DNA of 64,000 nt from Klenkia marina (GCF_900101025.1 NZ_FMUH01000001.1:558001-622000); one strand, 5' to 3'; positions 9,037 through 18,092 are shown, counted from the stretch's first letter. A program made the numbers and translations. The notes: a model not told the origin generated them from the sequence alone.

Positions 9037-9797
9037 GAGGCTGTCCCCGCAGGCTTCGTGGCGGCGACGACCGCCCCGTGCAGGCCGTCGGCGACCTCGT
9101 GGGTGAAGGTCACGCTGGCGTCGACGAACCCGGCGGCGGTCAGCCCGGTCAGGTACTCCGAGCGCGAGAGGGCGCCGGCGATGCAGCCGACGTAGGAGCC
9201 GCGCTCGGCGCGCTGCTCGGGGGTGACGTGGTCCTCGGCGACGACGTCGGAGATCCCGATCCGGCCGCCGGGGGCCAGCACGCGGAAGGTCTCGGCGAGC
9301 ACGGCGGGCTTGTCGGTGGACAGGTTGACCACGCAGTTGGAGATCACCACGTCGACCGCGGCGTCGGGCAGCGGGAGCTCCTCGATGGTGCCTGCCAGGA
9401 ACTCCACGTTCCTCGCCCCGGCCCGCGCGGCGTTGGCCCGGGCCAGGTCGAGCATCTCGGCCGTCATGTCCACGCCGTAGGCGAAACCGGTCGGGCCGAC
9501 CCGGCGGGCGGACAGCAGCACGTCGATGCCACCGCCGGACCCCAGGTCGAGCACCCGCTCCCCCGGTCGCAGGTCGGCCACCACCAGCGGGTTGCCGCAG
9601 CCCAGCGACGCCAGGACTGCCTCGGCGGGCAGCTGCGCGCTGGTCCCGGCGTCGTAGAGGGCGGCGCCGAACCGGTCGTCGACCTCGAGGGCGTCCACCG
9701 CAGGGGCACAGCACCCCTCGGTGTCGGCACCGGTGACCGACCGGGCCGCGGCGGCGTAGCGCGCCCGGACCTCCTCGCGCAGGTCGTCGCTGGGCAT
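9033..9797 (-). CDS. arsM: Arsenite S-adenosylmethionine methyltransferase
   Basis: A 254-residue enzyme that methylates As(III) using SAM, giving methylated and eventually volatile arsenicals. Motif I VLDLGSGGGIDVLL binds SAM. As(III)-ligand cysteines are present: a CC pair near the N-terminus (EGCCAP), one in SNCVVNLS and one in YVGCIAG. The ATG at 9797 is selected by the Shine-Dalgarno GGAGGGG just upstream, in preference to the longer open frame, which would run into the operator. It is the first gene of the operon, divergent from arsR. Confidence 0.94.
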   Translation of the reverse strand: MPSDDLREEVRARYAAAARSVTGADTEGCCAPAVDALEVDDRFGAALYDAGTSAQLPAEAVLASLGCGNPLVVADLRPGERVLDLGSGGGIDVLLSARRVGPTGFAYGVDMTAEMLDLARANAARAGARNVEFLAGTIEELPLPDAAVDVVISNCVVNLSTDKPAVLAETFRVLAPGGRIGISDVVAEDHVTPEQRAERGSYVGCIAGALSRSEYLTGLTAAGFVDASVTFTHEVADGLHGAVVAATKPAGTAS

Positions 9798-9813
9798 GGC
9801 CCCTCCATCCATT

Positions 9814-9879
9814 GATGACTGTCGATGGGCGACTGTGCCGGACACATCGATGTGCGTCAATATCGACAGTCATCGATGT
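9814..9879. promoter_or_regulatory. ArsR operator region between arsM and arsR
   Basis: The 100-bp divergent spacer holds several symmetric sequences. A 13-bp sequence GATGACTGTCGAT (9814-9826) recurs inverted at 9862-9874. A perfect 12-bp palindrome CACATCGATGTG (9843-9854) lies between them. CATCGATGT occurs at 9845-9853 and again at 9871-9879. Such paired half-sites in an arsR spacer are what an ArsR/SmtB dimer would bind to repress both directions until arsenite binds. Assignment to ArsR is by position. Confidence 0.7.
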
Positions 9880-9897
9880 CTGCGGCACAATCGGCCC

Positions 9898-10254
9898 ATG
9901 CCGACGGCCCTGCACCCCACCGCCGAGGCGCAGGCCTGCTGTGCACCGCTGGTCGCCGCGCCCATCAGCGCGCAGGACGCCGAGGCGCTGGCCCGCACGC
10001 TCAAGGCCCTCGCCGATCCCACCCGGTTGCGGCTGCTGTCCCTGGTCGCCGCCCACGAGGGCGGGGAAGCCTGCGTCTGCGACCTGACCGACCCGGTCGG
10101 GCTGTCCCAGCCGACGGTGTCCCACCACCTCAAGGTGCTCGTCGACGCCGGCCTGCTGACCCGCGACAAGCGCGGTGTGTGGGCCTACTACGCCGTCGTC
10201 CCCGGCGCCCTCGACGCGGTGGCGGCTGTGCTGGACACCCAGCTGCGGCGGTGA
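9898..10254 (+). CDS. arsR: ArsR-family metalloregulatory repressor
   Basis: A 118-residue winged-helix repressor. The recognition helix region is SQPTVSHHLKVLVDAGLL, preceded by LADPTRLRLLSLV. An ACVCDLTD segment supplies the CxC pair just before the DNA-binding helix, the classical arsenite-sensing position in ArsR proteins. A further CC pair lies near the N-terminus (QACCAP). It starts with ATG at 9898 and is divergent from arsM. Release on As(III) binding should induce both arsR and arsM-acr3-arsC. Confidence 0.94.
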   Translation: MPTALHPTAEAQACCAPLVAAPISAQDAEALARTLKALADPTRLRLLSLVAAHEGGEACVCDLTDPVGLSQPTVSHHLKVLVDAGLLTRDKRGVWAYYAVVPGALDAVAAVLDTQLRR

Positions 10255-10281
10255 GGCCGCCGACCGGTGGTGCGGGTGGAG

Positions 10282-10357
10282 TGGAGCCGCCTGTCGGAAT
10301 CGAACCGACGACCTTCTCATTACGAGTGAGATGCTCTACCGACTGAGCTAAGGCGGC
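10282..10357 (-). tRNA. tRNA-Thr (anticodon CGT)
   Basis: The minus strand folds into a complete cloverleaf. The acceptor stem is GCCGCCT/AGGCGGC, the D-arm contains AGCTCAGTCGGTAGAGC, the anticodon loop CTCGTAA is closed by a TCTCA/TGAGA stem, and the T-arm contains GGTTCGATTCC. Anticodon CGT reads ACG threonine codons. A discriminator T is followed by an encoded CCA (10284-10282), which is variable in actinobacteria. Confidence 0.96.
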
Positions 10358-10415
10358 GTGGTGCCTCGGAGAGCCTACGCGACGGCGGTCCCGCTGCCGG
10401 GCGCCACCCCGGGGC

Positions 10416-11597
10416 TCAGCCGGGGAGCCGGAGGGCCACGCACATGGCCTCGACCGCGATCTGCGGCTTGACCGCCTGCTCGAGCGCCGTGCGGGCCGCC
10501 AGCACCGCATCGATGCGGCGCAGTGCACCCTCGGCGCCGACCTTGCGGGCAAGGTCGAGGGTGTCCTGCGCCCGGTCGGGGTGGTTGAGGTGCGGCACCC
10601 GCGCCATGTCGCCCCGCACGGTCGCGATGACCAGTGCGTCGCGGTAGATGCCGGCCAGGTCGACCAGCGCGCGGTCGAGGGTGTCGCGCCCGATGCGGGT
10701 GGCCCGCGACTTCTGCTGCTTCTCCAGCTCCTTGAGCTGGCCGGCCCCGCGGGAGGCCGCGGCCACGCCCGGACCGCGGGCGCCCACGCCGAGCGAGGCC
10801 TTGACCGCCTCGGTCTCCTTCGCGTCGACCGCCGCGGTCGCCGCCGTGGACTCCGCCGCCGCGGTGCCCACCAGTGCGTCGGCGGCGCCCAGGCAGGCGG
10901 CCAGGCTGGTGAGCGCGAGCGGGACGTCGAGCACCGCCTTGCGGGAGGCCCGGGCGTCGTCGTCGCGGGCCAGCCGGCGGGCACGACCGATGTGCCCGCC
11001 CGATGCCGACGCCGACCACGCGGCCAGCGTCGGGTCGATGCCGTCGCGGCGGACCAGCACCTCGGTGATCGCCTCGGTCGAGGGCGTGCGCAGGGCGACC
11101 ACCCGGCACCGCGACCGGATGGTCACCGAGACGTCGTCGGGGTGCAGCGAGGGCGCGCACAGCAGGAAGACGGTGCGCGGCGGTGGTTCCTCCAGCATCT
11201 TGAGCAGCGCGTTGGCGGCCTGCTCGGTCATGCGGTCGGCGTCCTCGACCACCACGACCTGGAACCGGCCCTGCGACGGGGCCCGGCCGGCCAGGCCGAT
11301 GACCCCGCGCATCTCCTTCACGCCGATGGACAGCCCCTCGGGCACCACTAGCCGGACGTCGGCGTGCGTGCCGGCGAGCACGGTGCGGCAGGCGTGGCAG
11401 GTGCCGTCGCCGCCGTCGGGGCACTGCAGCGCCGCGGCGAAGGCCCGGGCGGCGACGGACCGACCCGACCCGGGCGGCCCGGTGAACAACCAGGCGTGGG
11501 TCATGGAGCCCGGCTGCGCGACGGCCTGCTGCAGCTCGGCGACCGCGGCCGGCTGGCCGACCACGTCGCGCCAGACGCCGTCGGGCACAGCGGTCAC
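10416..11597 (-). CDS. holB: DNA polymerase III clamp-loader subunit delta'
   Basis: A 393-residue clamp-loader subunit that helps load the beta sliding clamp at replication forks. The AAA+ fold begins with a P-loop-like GPPGSGRS in which the catalytic lysine is arginine, consistent with delta' being a non-hydrolysing subunit. A cysteine cluster (CPDGGDGTCHAC plus an upstream Cys) forms the usual zinc module. The sensor-like EDADRMTEQAANALLKMLEEPP follows. The GTG start overlaps the tmk stop (GTGA), so tmk-holB is one unit. Its 3' end lies 58 bp from the tRNA-Thr gene. Confidence 0.93.
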   Translation of the reverse strand: MTAVPDGVWRDVVGQPAAVAELQQAVAQPGSMTHAWLFTGPPGSGRSVAARAFAAALQCPDGGDGTCHACRTVLAGTHADVRLVVPEGLSIGVKEMRGVIGLAGRAPSQGRFQVVVVEDADRMTEQAANALLKMLEEPPPRTVFLLCAPSLHPDDVSVTIRSRCRVVALRTPSTEAITEVLVRRDGIDPTLAAWSASASGGHIGRARRLARDDDARASRKAVLDVPLALTSLAACLGAADALVGTAAAESTAATAAVDAKETEAVKASLGVGARGPGVAAASRGAGQLKELEKQQKSRATRIGRDTLDRALVDLAGIYRDALVIATVRGDMARVPHLNHPDRAQDTLDLARKVGAEGALRRIDAVLAARTALEQAVKPQIAVEAMCVALRLPG

Positions 11598-12229
11598 CAG
11601 CCCGCCCCCAGCAGGACGGCGACCCGGTCGCGCACGGCGGCGGCGAGGGCGTCGGGGGTGCCGGTGGCGTCGAGCACCAGGTACCGGCCGGGCTCGGCGG
11701 CGGCCAGCGCGCGGAAGGTGGCCCGGACCCGCTCGTGGAAGTCGACCGACTCGGCCTCCAGCCGGTCGGCGGCGGCGCGGCCGCGGGCCCGGGCGAGTCC
11801 GGTCTCGGGCGGGAGGTCGAGCAGGACCGTGAGGTCGGGCTGCAGGCCCTCGGTGGCCCAGTGCGAGATGGATCGGATGTCGGACTCGGCGAACGACCGG
11901 CCGGCGCCCTGGTAGGCCAGCGAGCTGTCGACGAACCGGTCGGTGAGCACCACCTGGCCGGCCGCGAGGGCGGGGCGGACCACCTCGTGCACGTGCTGGG
12001 CGCGGTCGGCGGCGTACAGCAGCGCCTCGGCCCGTGCGGACAGACCGGTGTTGGCCGGGTCGAGCACGATCGAGCGGACCGTCGTGCCCAGCGCGGTGGC
12101 GCCCGGCTCGCGGGTGGTGCGCACGGAGTGGCCGCCGTCGGTGAGCGAGGCGGCCAGGCGGGCGACCTGGGTGGACTTGCCGGCGCCCTCGCCGCCCTCG
12201 AACGCGATGAACACCCCCGGGCCGGCCAC
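11594..12229 (-). CDS. tmk: Thymidylate kinase
   Basis: A 211-residue enzyme phosphorylating dTMP to dTDP in DNA precursor synthesis. The P-loop EGGEGAGKST is at residues 11-20, the dTMP-binding TREPG follows, and the DRF motif (TDRFVDSSLAYQGAGR) occurs near residue 95. The GTG start at 12229 places the P-loop at the normal distance from the N-terminus. It is coupled to holB by a 4-base overlap. Confidence 0.95.
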   Translation of the reverse strand: MAGPGVFIAFEGGEGAGKSTQVARLAASLTDGGHSVRTTREPGATALGTTVRSIVLDPANTGLSARAEALLYAADRAQHVHEVVRPALAAGQVVLTDRFVDSSLAYQGAGRSFAESDIRSISHWATEGLQPDLTVLLDLPPETGLARARGRAAADRLEAESVDFHERVRATFRALAAAEPGRYLVLDATGTPDALAAAVRDRVAVLLGAGW

Positions 12230-12292
12230 GCGGTCACGGTACCGGCGGGCACCGACAGGCCCGCCCGGCGTCGACAGCCGGCGGCCGAGCGC

Positions 12293-13054
12293 TCAGCGCG
12301 GGGTCAGCCGGTAGGCGTGGGTCAGGTACGGCAGGTCCAGCACGTCCCGGTCCGCGGATCCCGGGTGGGTGTCCACGGTGCGGCGCAGCCCCGCGAGGAA
12401 GCGGTGCCGCTCGTCGTCGGCCATGACCGCCACGTAGCTGCGGGTGGCGAAGCTGGCCACCACCTCATCCGGGCTCAGCTGCTGGGCCACGGCCGACTCG
12501 TGCACCGCCACGTCGGCGGGCAGCGCGGCCGCGAACGCGTCGACGACCCCCTGGTCGGCCTCGTGCCCGCGGGCCTCGTCCTCGATGTCGCCCTCCAGGG
12601 CGCGCAGCCACGGCACGCGCAGGTCGCGGGTGTTCCAGACGAACCCCACCACCCCACCGGGGCGCAGCACCCGGCGCAGTTCGGTCGCCGTCGCGGCCGG
12701 GTCGAACCAGTGGGCGGCCTGCCCGGCGACCACGGCGTCCACGCTGGTGTCGGGCAGCGGCAGCGACTCGGCCCCGCCCACCGCCGCGGTCACCTGCGGG
12801 TGCCGGGCGGTGAGCTCGGCGAGCATGTCGGCGGACGGGTCGACGGCGAGGACCTCGTGACCGGCAGCCAGCAGCTGCTCGGTGAGCTTGCCCGTGCCGG
12901 CGCCCAGGTCGAGCACCCGCCGCGGCTGCCCGCCGAGGAGGAACGCGACGACGTCGGCGGGGTAGTCCGGGCGCAGCAGCGCGTAGTCCCGGGCCACCGA
13001 GCCGAACGAGCGGCGGCGGGTGTCCCAGGTCCGCTGGTCGAGCTCACCGGTCAT
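12293..13054 (-). CDS. Class I SAM-dependent methyltransferase
   Basis: A 253-residue cytosolic methyltransferase. The SAM-binding motif I VLDLGAGTGKLT appears near residues 47-58, followed by the acidic loop AVDPSADML and a motif near VDAVVAGQAAHWFD. It resembles the small-molecule (UbiE/COQ5-like) group, but the substrate is not indicated. The ATG at 13054 is fixed by the run GGGGGGAGGAGGCGACC directly upstream. It sits between topA and tmk in the same orientation, with 34 bp to topA, and may be read through from topA. Confidence 0.85.
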   Translation of the reverse strand: MTGELDQRTWDTRRRSFGSVARDYALLRPDYPADVVAFLLGGQPRRVLDLGAGTGKLTEQLLAAGHEVLAVDPSADMLAELTARHPQVTAAVGGAESLPLPDTSVDAVVAGQAAHWFDPAATATELRRVLRPGGVVGFVWNTRDLRVPWLRALEGDIEDEARGHEADQGVVDAFAAALPADVAVHESAVAQQLSPDEVVASFATRSYVAVMADDERHRFLAGLRRTVDTHPGSADRDVLDLPYLTHAYRLTPR

Positions 13055-13088
13055 GGTCGCCTCCTCCCCCCGGTCGGCCGTCCCCGCC

Positions 13089-16049
13089 TCAGCTGCCGGC
13101 GGGCACCGCACCCTCGCCGGCCGTCGTCCGCTTCGCGGCGGTGGTCTTCTTCGCGGCAGTGGTCCCGGCGGCGGTCGACGTGGCCGTCCCGGTCGCGGTG
13201 GTCTTCTTCGCCGCGGTCTTCGTGGCCGTGGTCTTCGTGGCCGTGGTCTTCTTCGCCGTCGTCTTCTTGGCCGCGGTCGTCTTCTTGGCCGTGGTCTTCT
13301 TCGCGGCGGCCTTCTTGGTGGCCTTCTTCTTCACCGGCGCGCGCTCGCGGCGGTCGGCCAGCAGCTCGGCCGCCCGCTCGAGGGTGATGGTCAGCGGGTC
13401 GTCACCCTTGCGCAGGCTGGCGTTGGACTCGCCGTCGGTGACGTAGGGCCCGAACCGGCCCTCGCGCACGGTGACCAGGCCGTTGGTGACCGGGTCGGGG
13501 CCCAGCTCGGCCAGCGGCGGCTTGGCCGCGGCCCGGCCACGCTGCTTGGGCTGGGCGAAGATGGCCAGCGCCTCGTCGAGGGTGGTGGTGAAGAGCTTCT
13601 CCTCGCTGTCGATCGAGCGGGAGTCGGTGCCCTTCTTGAGGTAGGGCCCATAGCGGCCGTTGAGCGCCTGGATCTCCTCGCCGTCCTCGGCCTTGCCGAC
13701 CGTGCGCGGCAACGACAGCAGCTTGAGGGCGTCGTCGAGGGTCACCGTCTCGGGCTGCATGGTCTTGAACAGACTGCCCGTGCGCGGGGACTCCTTGCTG
13801 CCCTCGGGCACGAGGGTCGTGACGTACGGGCCGTACCGGCCGGCCTTGACCACGACCGTGTGGCCGCTCTCGGGGTCGGTGCCCAGCTCGCGGTCACCCG
13901 ACGGCGCCTCCAGCAGCTCGCGCACCTTCTCGCTGGTCAGCTCGTCGGGGGCGATGTCGTCGGCGATCGAGACGCGGGCGCCCTCCTCACCGCCGGCCTG
14001 CAGGTAGGGGCCGTAGCGCCCCACCCGCACGACCACGGGCTCCCCGGCCGGGCCGGTGGCCTTCAGCGGGATCGAGTTGACCCCGCGGGCGTCGATCTCC
14101 TCGAGCCGCTGACCGACGACCTGCTTGAGGCCGCCCGAGGCCGCGATGCCGCCGGCGTGGCCGCCCTCGCCGCCGAAGTAGAACTCGGTGAGCCAGTCGA
14201 CCCGGCGCAGCGTGCCGCCTGCGATCTCGTCGAGCTCGCCCTCGAGCGAGGCGGTGAAGTCGTAGTCGACCAGCGCGGTGAAGTGCTGCTCGAGCAGGTT
14301 GACCACCGCGAACGCGATGAACGTGGGCACCAGGGCGGAGCCCTTCTTCCACACGTACCCGCGGTCCTGGATGGTCTGCATGATCGAGGCGTAGGTGGAC
14401 GGACGGCCGATGCCGAGCTCCTCGAGGGCCTTGGTCAGGCTGGGCTCGGTGTAGCGGGCCGGCGGGCTGGTGGTGTGGCCCTTGGGGTCGAGCTTCGAGG
14501 TGTCGAGCACCTGGCCGCGCTCGACGCGGGGCAGCCGGCGCTCGGAGTCGTCGGCCTCGGCGTCGTCGCCGGTGGCGCCCTCGTCCTTGCCCTCGACGTA
14601 GGCGCGCAGGAAGCCCGGGAAGGTGATGGTGCGACCCGAGGCGGAGAACTCAGCGACCTCGTCGGTGGAGGAGCGCCCGGCCAGCCGGATGGTGACCGTC
14701 TGCCCCACGGCGTCGGCCATCTGGGAGGCGACCGTGCGCTGCCAGATCAGCTCGTAGAGCCGGAACTCCTCGCGGGCCAGCTGGCCCGCGAGCTGGCCGG
14801 GGGTGCGGAAGGAGTCACCGGCGGGGCGGATGGCCTCGTGGGCCTCCTGTGCACCCTTGGACTTCTTCGAGTAGTGCCGCGCCTCGGCGGGGACGAACGC
14901 GTCGCCGTAGAGCTCGCGGGCCTGGGTGCGGGCGGCCCGCAGCGCCGTCTCCGACAGGTTCGTCGAGTCGGTGCGCATGTAGGTGATGTGGCCGTTCTCG
15001 TACAGCCGCTGGGCCGTGCGCATGACCTGCTGGGAGGACCAGCCGAACTTGCGCCCGGCCTCCTGCTGCAGCGTCGAGGTGGTGAACGGGGCGTACGGGC
15101 GGCGGGTGTACCGCTTCTCGTCGACCCGGGTGACGGTGACCTGGGCGCCCTCGAGCCGGGCGGCCAGCCCACGGGCCCCGGCCTCGTCGAGGTGCACCAC
15201 GTTGCTGGCGACCGCGCCGGTGTCGGCGTCGAAGTCGCGACCGGTGGCGATGCGGCTGTCGTCGAGCGCCACGAGGTTGGCGGTGAGGTGGCGCGGCTCG
15301 CCCTCGTCGGCGGCGTCGGCCACCGCGACGTCGAAGGTGCCGGTCAGGCTCCAGTAGTCGGCGGCGGTGAACCGCATGCGCGCACGCTCGCGCTCGACCA
15401 CGATGCGGGTGGCCACCGACTGCACGCGCCCGGCCGAGAGCTTGGGCAGCACCTTCTTCCAGAGCACCGGCGAGACCTCGTAGCCGTAGAGCCGGTCGAG
15501 GATGCGGCGGGTCTCCTGGGCGTCGACCAGCGCGGTGTCCAGCTCGCGGGGGCTGGCGACGGCGCGGGCGATGGCCTCGGGGGTGATCTCGTGGAACACC
15601 ATGCGGCGGACCGGCACGTTCGGCTTCAGGGTGTCGACCAGGTGCCAGGCGATGGCTTCGCCCTCGCGGTCCTCATCGGTGGCGAGGTAGACCTCGGAGG
15701 CGTCCTTGACCAGCTGCTTGAGGCGGGTCACCTGCTGCTTGCGGTCGGGGCTGATCACGTACAGCGGGGCGAACCCGTTGTCGACGTCGACACCCAGCCG
15801 CGCCCAGCTCTCGCCCTTGTGGGCGGCGGGGACGTCGGCGGCGTTGCGGGGCAGGTCGCGGATGTGGCCGACGCTGGCCTCGACGACGTACTGGTCGCCC
15901 AGGTACCCGGCGATGGTCTTGGCCTTCGACGGGGACTCCACGATGACCAACGGCTTGCCACCCCGGGCCGCCGCGGTGCGCTTGCGCGGCGGGGTCGCGG
16001 CACCGCCGGCGGCGGTGTCGGTGGGGCTCTTCGTGGTCTTGGTGGGCAA
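13089..16049 (-). CDS. topA: DNA topoisomerase I
   Basis: A 986-residue type IA topoisomerase that relaxes negative supercoils through a 5'-phosphotyrosine intermediate. The TOPRIM domain starts near residue 32 (KPLVIVESPSKAK), with acidic residues in ATDEDREGEA. The catalytic tyrosine is Y357 in HITYMRTDST. Repeated C-terminal domains with GRYGPYL-type motifs follow, with no zinc fingers. The last ~85 residues are a low-complexity KKTTA-rich tail, as in other actinobacterial enzymes where a lysine tail aids DNA binding and processivity. The TTG at 16049 is chosen because CAGGAG lies 6 bases upstream. Confidence 0.95.
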   Translation of the reverse strand: MPTKTTKSPTDTAAGGAATPPRKRTAAARGGKPLVIVESPSKAKTIAGYLGDQYVVEASVGHIRDLPRNAADVPAAHKGESWARLGVDVDNGFAPLYVISPDRKQQVTRLKQLVKDASEVYLATDEDREGEAIAWHLVDTLKPNVPVRRMVFHEITPEAIARAVASPRELDTALVDAQETRRILDRLYGYEVSPVLWKKVLPKLSAGRVQSVATRIVVERERARMRFTAADYWSLTGTFDVAVADAADEGEPRHLTANLVALDDSRIATGRDFDADTGAVASNVVHLDEAGARGLAARLEGAQVTVTRVDEKRYTRRPYAPFTTSTLQQEAGRKFGWSSQQVMRTAQRLYENGHITYMRTDSTNLSETALRAARTQARELYGDAFVPAEARHYSKKSKGAQEAHEAIRPAGDSFRTPGQLAGQLAREEFRLYELIWQRTVASQMADAVGQTVTIRLAGRSSTDEVAEFSASGRTITFPGFLRAYVEGKDEGATGDDAEADDSERRLPRVERGQVLDTSKLDPKGHTTSPPARYTEPSLTKALEELGIGRPSTYASIMQTIQDRGYVWKKGSALVPTFIAFAVVNLLEQHFTALVDYDFTASLEGELDEIAGGTLRRVDWLTEFYFGGEGGHAGGIAASGGLKQVVGQRLEEIDARGVNSIPLKATGPAGEPVVVRVGRYGPYLQAGGEEGARVSIADDIAPDELTSEKVRELLEAPSGDRELGTDPESGHTVVVKAGRYGPYVTTLVPEGSKESPRTGSLFKTMQPETVTLDDALKLLSLPRTVGKAEDGEEIQALNGRYGPYLKKGTDSRSIDSEEKLFTTTLDEALAIFAQPKQRGRAAAKPPLAELGPDPVTNGLVTVREGRFGPYVTDGESNASLRKGDDPLTITLERAAELLADRRERAPVKKKATKKAAAKKTTAKKTTAAKKTTAKKTTATKTTATKTAAKKTTATGTATSTAAGTTAAKKTTAAKRTTAGEGAVPAGS

Positions 16050-16183
16050 CGGGACTCCTGTCGGTGCTGATCGCTCACGCCGGGTCGGCGGTGCGGCGCA
16101 GGCCCTCGGCGGACGCCACGGTAGGCCACCGCGACGGGCCGGGCCGCGCCGCCAGTGCTCGCCGGGCGCGGCGACGGCGCCCC

Positions 16184-17692
16184 TCACTCCCCCTCCCGGG
16201 TCCCGGCGACCACCTCGGCGAGCGCCTGCGCGCTGGGGAACCACGGGCTGTAGTACTCGGTGTGCAGCTGCACCGGCGTGGTCGGCAGCGGCACGTCGCC
16301 GAAGCCGGGGTCCGACGGGCCGGGGCCGAAGCGCCCGAGGTAGGAGACGGGGTCGAAGGGGGTCCACGCCCCGTACACCTCGGGGGCCTCCATGCCGGCG
16401 GCGTCGTCGACCGGCACACCGGGGCTGCCCAGCAGGGCCACCGCGTCGGCGGCCAGCGGTCCGTCGGCCCGGGCGGCGTACCCGGCGACCACCGTGCCGT
16501 AGCTGTGCGCCAGCACCGTGGTGCGCGGCGGCGGGGGCCCACCCGCGGCAGCCCCGGCCGCCCGGGCGGCGGACAGCCCGTCGAGGGTCCGGTCCAGGGC
16601 CACCCCGCCGGCCCGCGCCTCGCGGGAGGAGGCGACGGTGAAGGCGTTCGGTGTGCTGTACCCCAGCCAGACCAGGGTGGCGACGGCGAGACCCGGTGCC
16701 GACGCGGCGGCCAGGTCGCCGATCGAGGTGGCGTCCCGGACCAGACCGGGGAGGTCGGTGGGCGTGGTCGCCATGCCGGGGACGAGGACCCCGACGGCCT
16801 CGGCGGTGTCGAGGTCGCCGACCGACAGCGCCACGAGCTCGCGGGTGGGGTCGAAGCGCAGCAGCTGGGACGTCGTGGTGCCCAGCGCCGCGAGCCGGTC
16901 GGCGGTCTGGACGGCGACGTCGTACCCGGCCCGACCGGGGTGGGCCAGGGCGTCCTCCAGCAGCAGCCGGTTGGCCCGGTCGCGCGCCCAGGCCGGCAGG
17001 CCGTCGAGCGCCCCCACGCCGGCCGGGTCGGCGGCCACGGCCGCGTCCCGCTGAGCCGGGGTCAGCCCCTCCCACCAGGACGCCGCCCGGGCCGGCGGCG
17101 CGGTGGGCACCGGCGGCGGGGGGCCCAGCGCGGCGGCCGCGGCCGCCACCCCCGCGAACCCGACGCCGGGACCGGCCGGCTGCAGCGGCACCAGCGGGTC
17201 GCCGGCGGCCCGAGCCGCAGCGAGGACGGCCGCGGCCGCCGTCAGCGCGGTGCGGGCGTGGCCCTCGGCCCGCACCGCGGCCCGCTCCCGGTCGGCGACG
17301 GCCAGCAGTTGGTCCTCGGCCATGCCGGGTGCGGCGATCGGGGGCACCGCACCCGAGTCCGTCAGCTCCACCGGCCCACCTGCCGCCGAGGCCCGGGCGG
17401 CCGCCACCTCGTCCTGCGCCGTGACCGCCTGCACCACGACGGCGTCGAGCTGCTCGGCGCTGCCGGCGAGGGCGTGCCGCACCTGCTCGGCGACCGCCGC
17501 CAGCTCGACCAGGGCGGTGGCCGCGACGTCGGCGGCCGGCCCCGACCACAGGTCCGCCGCCCGCAGCGCGCCGCGCACGCCGTCCAACCGGGCCTGCCAC
17601 CCGGCCAGGCGCCCGGGCACCTCGCCGAGGGCGGCCACCGCCCCCTGCAGCGCAGGGACGTCCCAGGCCTCCACGGCGGCCAGCCCGACCAT
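16184..17692 (-). CDS. DUF1023 alpha/beta hydrolase with N-terminal WXG-like domain
   Basis: A 502-residue protein in two parts. The first ~180 residues are alanine-rich and helical with a WSG at residues 49-51, as in WXG100/LXG export domains. The second part is a DUF1023-type alpha/beta hydrolase with nucleophile motif AHSYGT near residue 398 and a late H in QLHTEYYSPW. Substrate unknown. No Sec signal peptide is visible. It overlaps by one base (TGATG) the gene for a small WXG protein, a layout typical of type VII secretion substrates and their partners. No ESX core gene is in the window, so secretion is inference. Confidence 0.75.
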   Translation of the reverse strand: MVGLAAVEAWDVPALQGAVAALGEVPGRLAGWQARLDGVRGALRAADLWSGPAADVAATALVELAAVAEQVRHALAGSAEQLDAVVVQAVTAQDEVAAARASAAGGPVELTDSGAVPPIAAPGMAEDQLLAVADRERAAVRAEGHARTALTAAAAVLAAARAAGDPLVPLQPAGPGVGFAGVAAAAAALGPPPPVPTAPPARAASWWEGLTPAQRDAAVAADPAGVGALDGLPAWARDRANRLLLEDALAHPGRAGYDVAVQTADRLAALGTTTSQLLRFDPTRELVALSVGDLDTAEAVGVLVPGMATTPTDLPGLVRDATSIGDLAAASAPGLAVATLVWLGYSTPNAFTVASSREARAGGVALDRTLDGLSAARAAGAAAGGPPPPRTTVLAHSYGTVVAGYAARADGPLAADAVALLGSPGVPVDDAAGMEAPEVYGAWTPFDPVSYLGRFGPGPSDPGFGDVPLPTTPVQLHTEYYSPWFPSAQALAEVVAGTREGE

Positions 17693-18009
17693 CACCGGGC
17701 GACCGCGGCGTGCGGCGCGGCGCCCATGCGCTGGGTCAGCAGGCCGTCGAGCGCGCGGTAGGAGGCGATCGCCTGTTCCAGGCCCGTGGCCACCACCTGG
17801 GCGCGGTTCGCGAGCACCTCCACCGACCCGGCCCACGCGGCGCCGGCCGCGGCCAGCTCGTCGGCCGCCGGGCCGGTCAGCGCCTGACCCAGCCGGGTGC
17901 CCTCGGCGCGGGTGGTGCCGCCGTCGACGGCCACCTCGGCGCCGAGGTCGGTCAGCTGCGCGGCCAGCGCCTGCACGGCGTCCAGCTGCATGGTCACGGT
18001 GTCGGGCAC
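17692..18009 (-). CDS. WXG100/ESAT-6-like small protein
   Basis: A 105-residue, mostly helical protein. It has a WAG turn at residues 59-61 between two predicted helices, and YRALD at residues 84-88 fits the YxxxD/E type VII secretion signal placed after the second helix. The GTG at 18009 is chosen for its Shine-Dalgarno GGAGGAGACGCC. It immediately precedes and overlaps the WXG-hydrolase gene, so the two may form a heterodimer for export. The tryptophan sits later than in ESAT-6 (about residue 43), so it is a divergent member. Confidence 0.72.
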   Translation of the reverse strand: MPDTVTMQLDAVQALAAQLTDLGAEVAVDGGTTRAEGTRLGQALTGPAADELAAAGAAWAGSVEVLANRAQVVATGLEQAIASYRALDGLLTQRMGAAPHAAVAR

Positions 18010-18092
18010 GGCGTCTCCTCCGGGCGGCCGGGCCCCCACCGGGCCCGCACGACCGCAGGGTCGCCCGGGGCACCGACGGCGTGGGCGCCGTC

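Noticed and set aside
7496-10254. Arsenic genes as part of a mobile island
   Set aside because: No integrase, transposase, direct repeats or base-composition break were seen; the nearby tRNA alone is not enough.
9825-10346. A plus-strand frame crossing the tRNA gene with VGIEPTTFSLRV-like sequence
   Set aside because: This peptide is the known artefact of translating the antisense of a tRNA; the real features are arsR and tRNA-Thr.
13141-13446. A plus-strand frame rich in Val/Phe opposite the topA 3' end
   Set aside because: It is the complement of the lysine-rich TopA tail repeat and has no independent coding signals.
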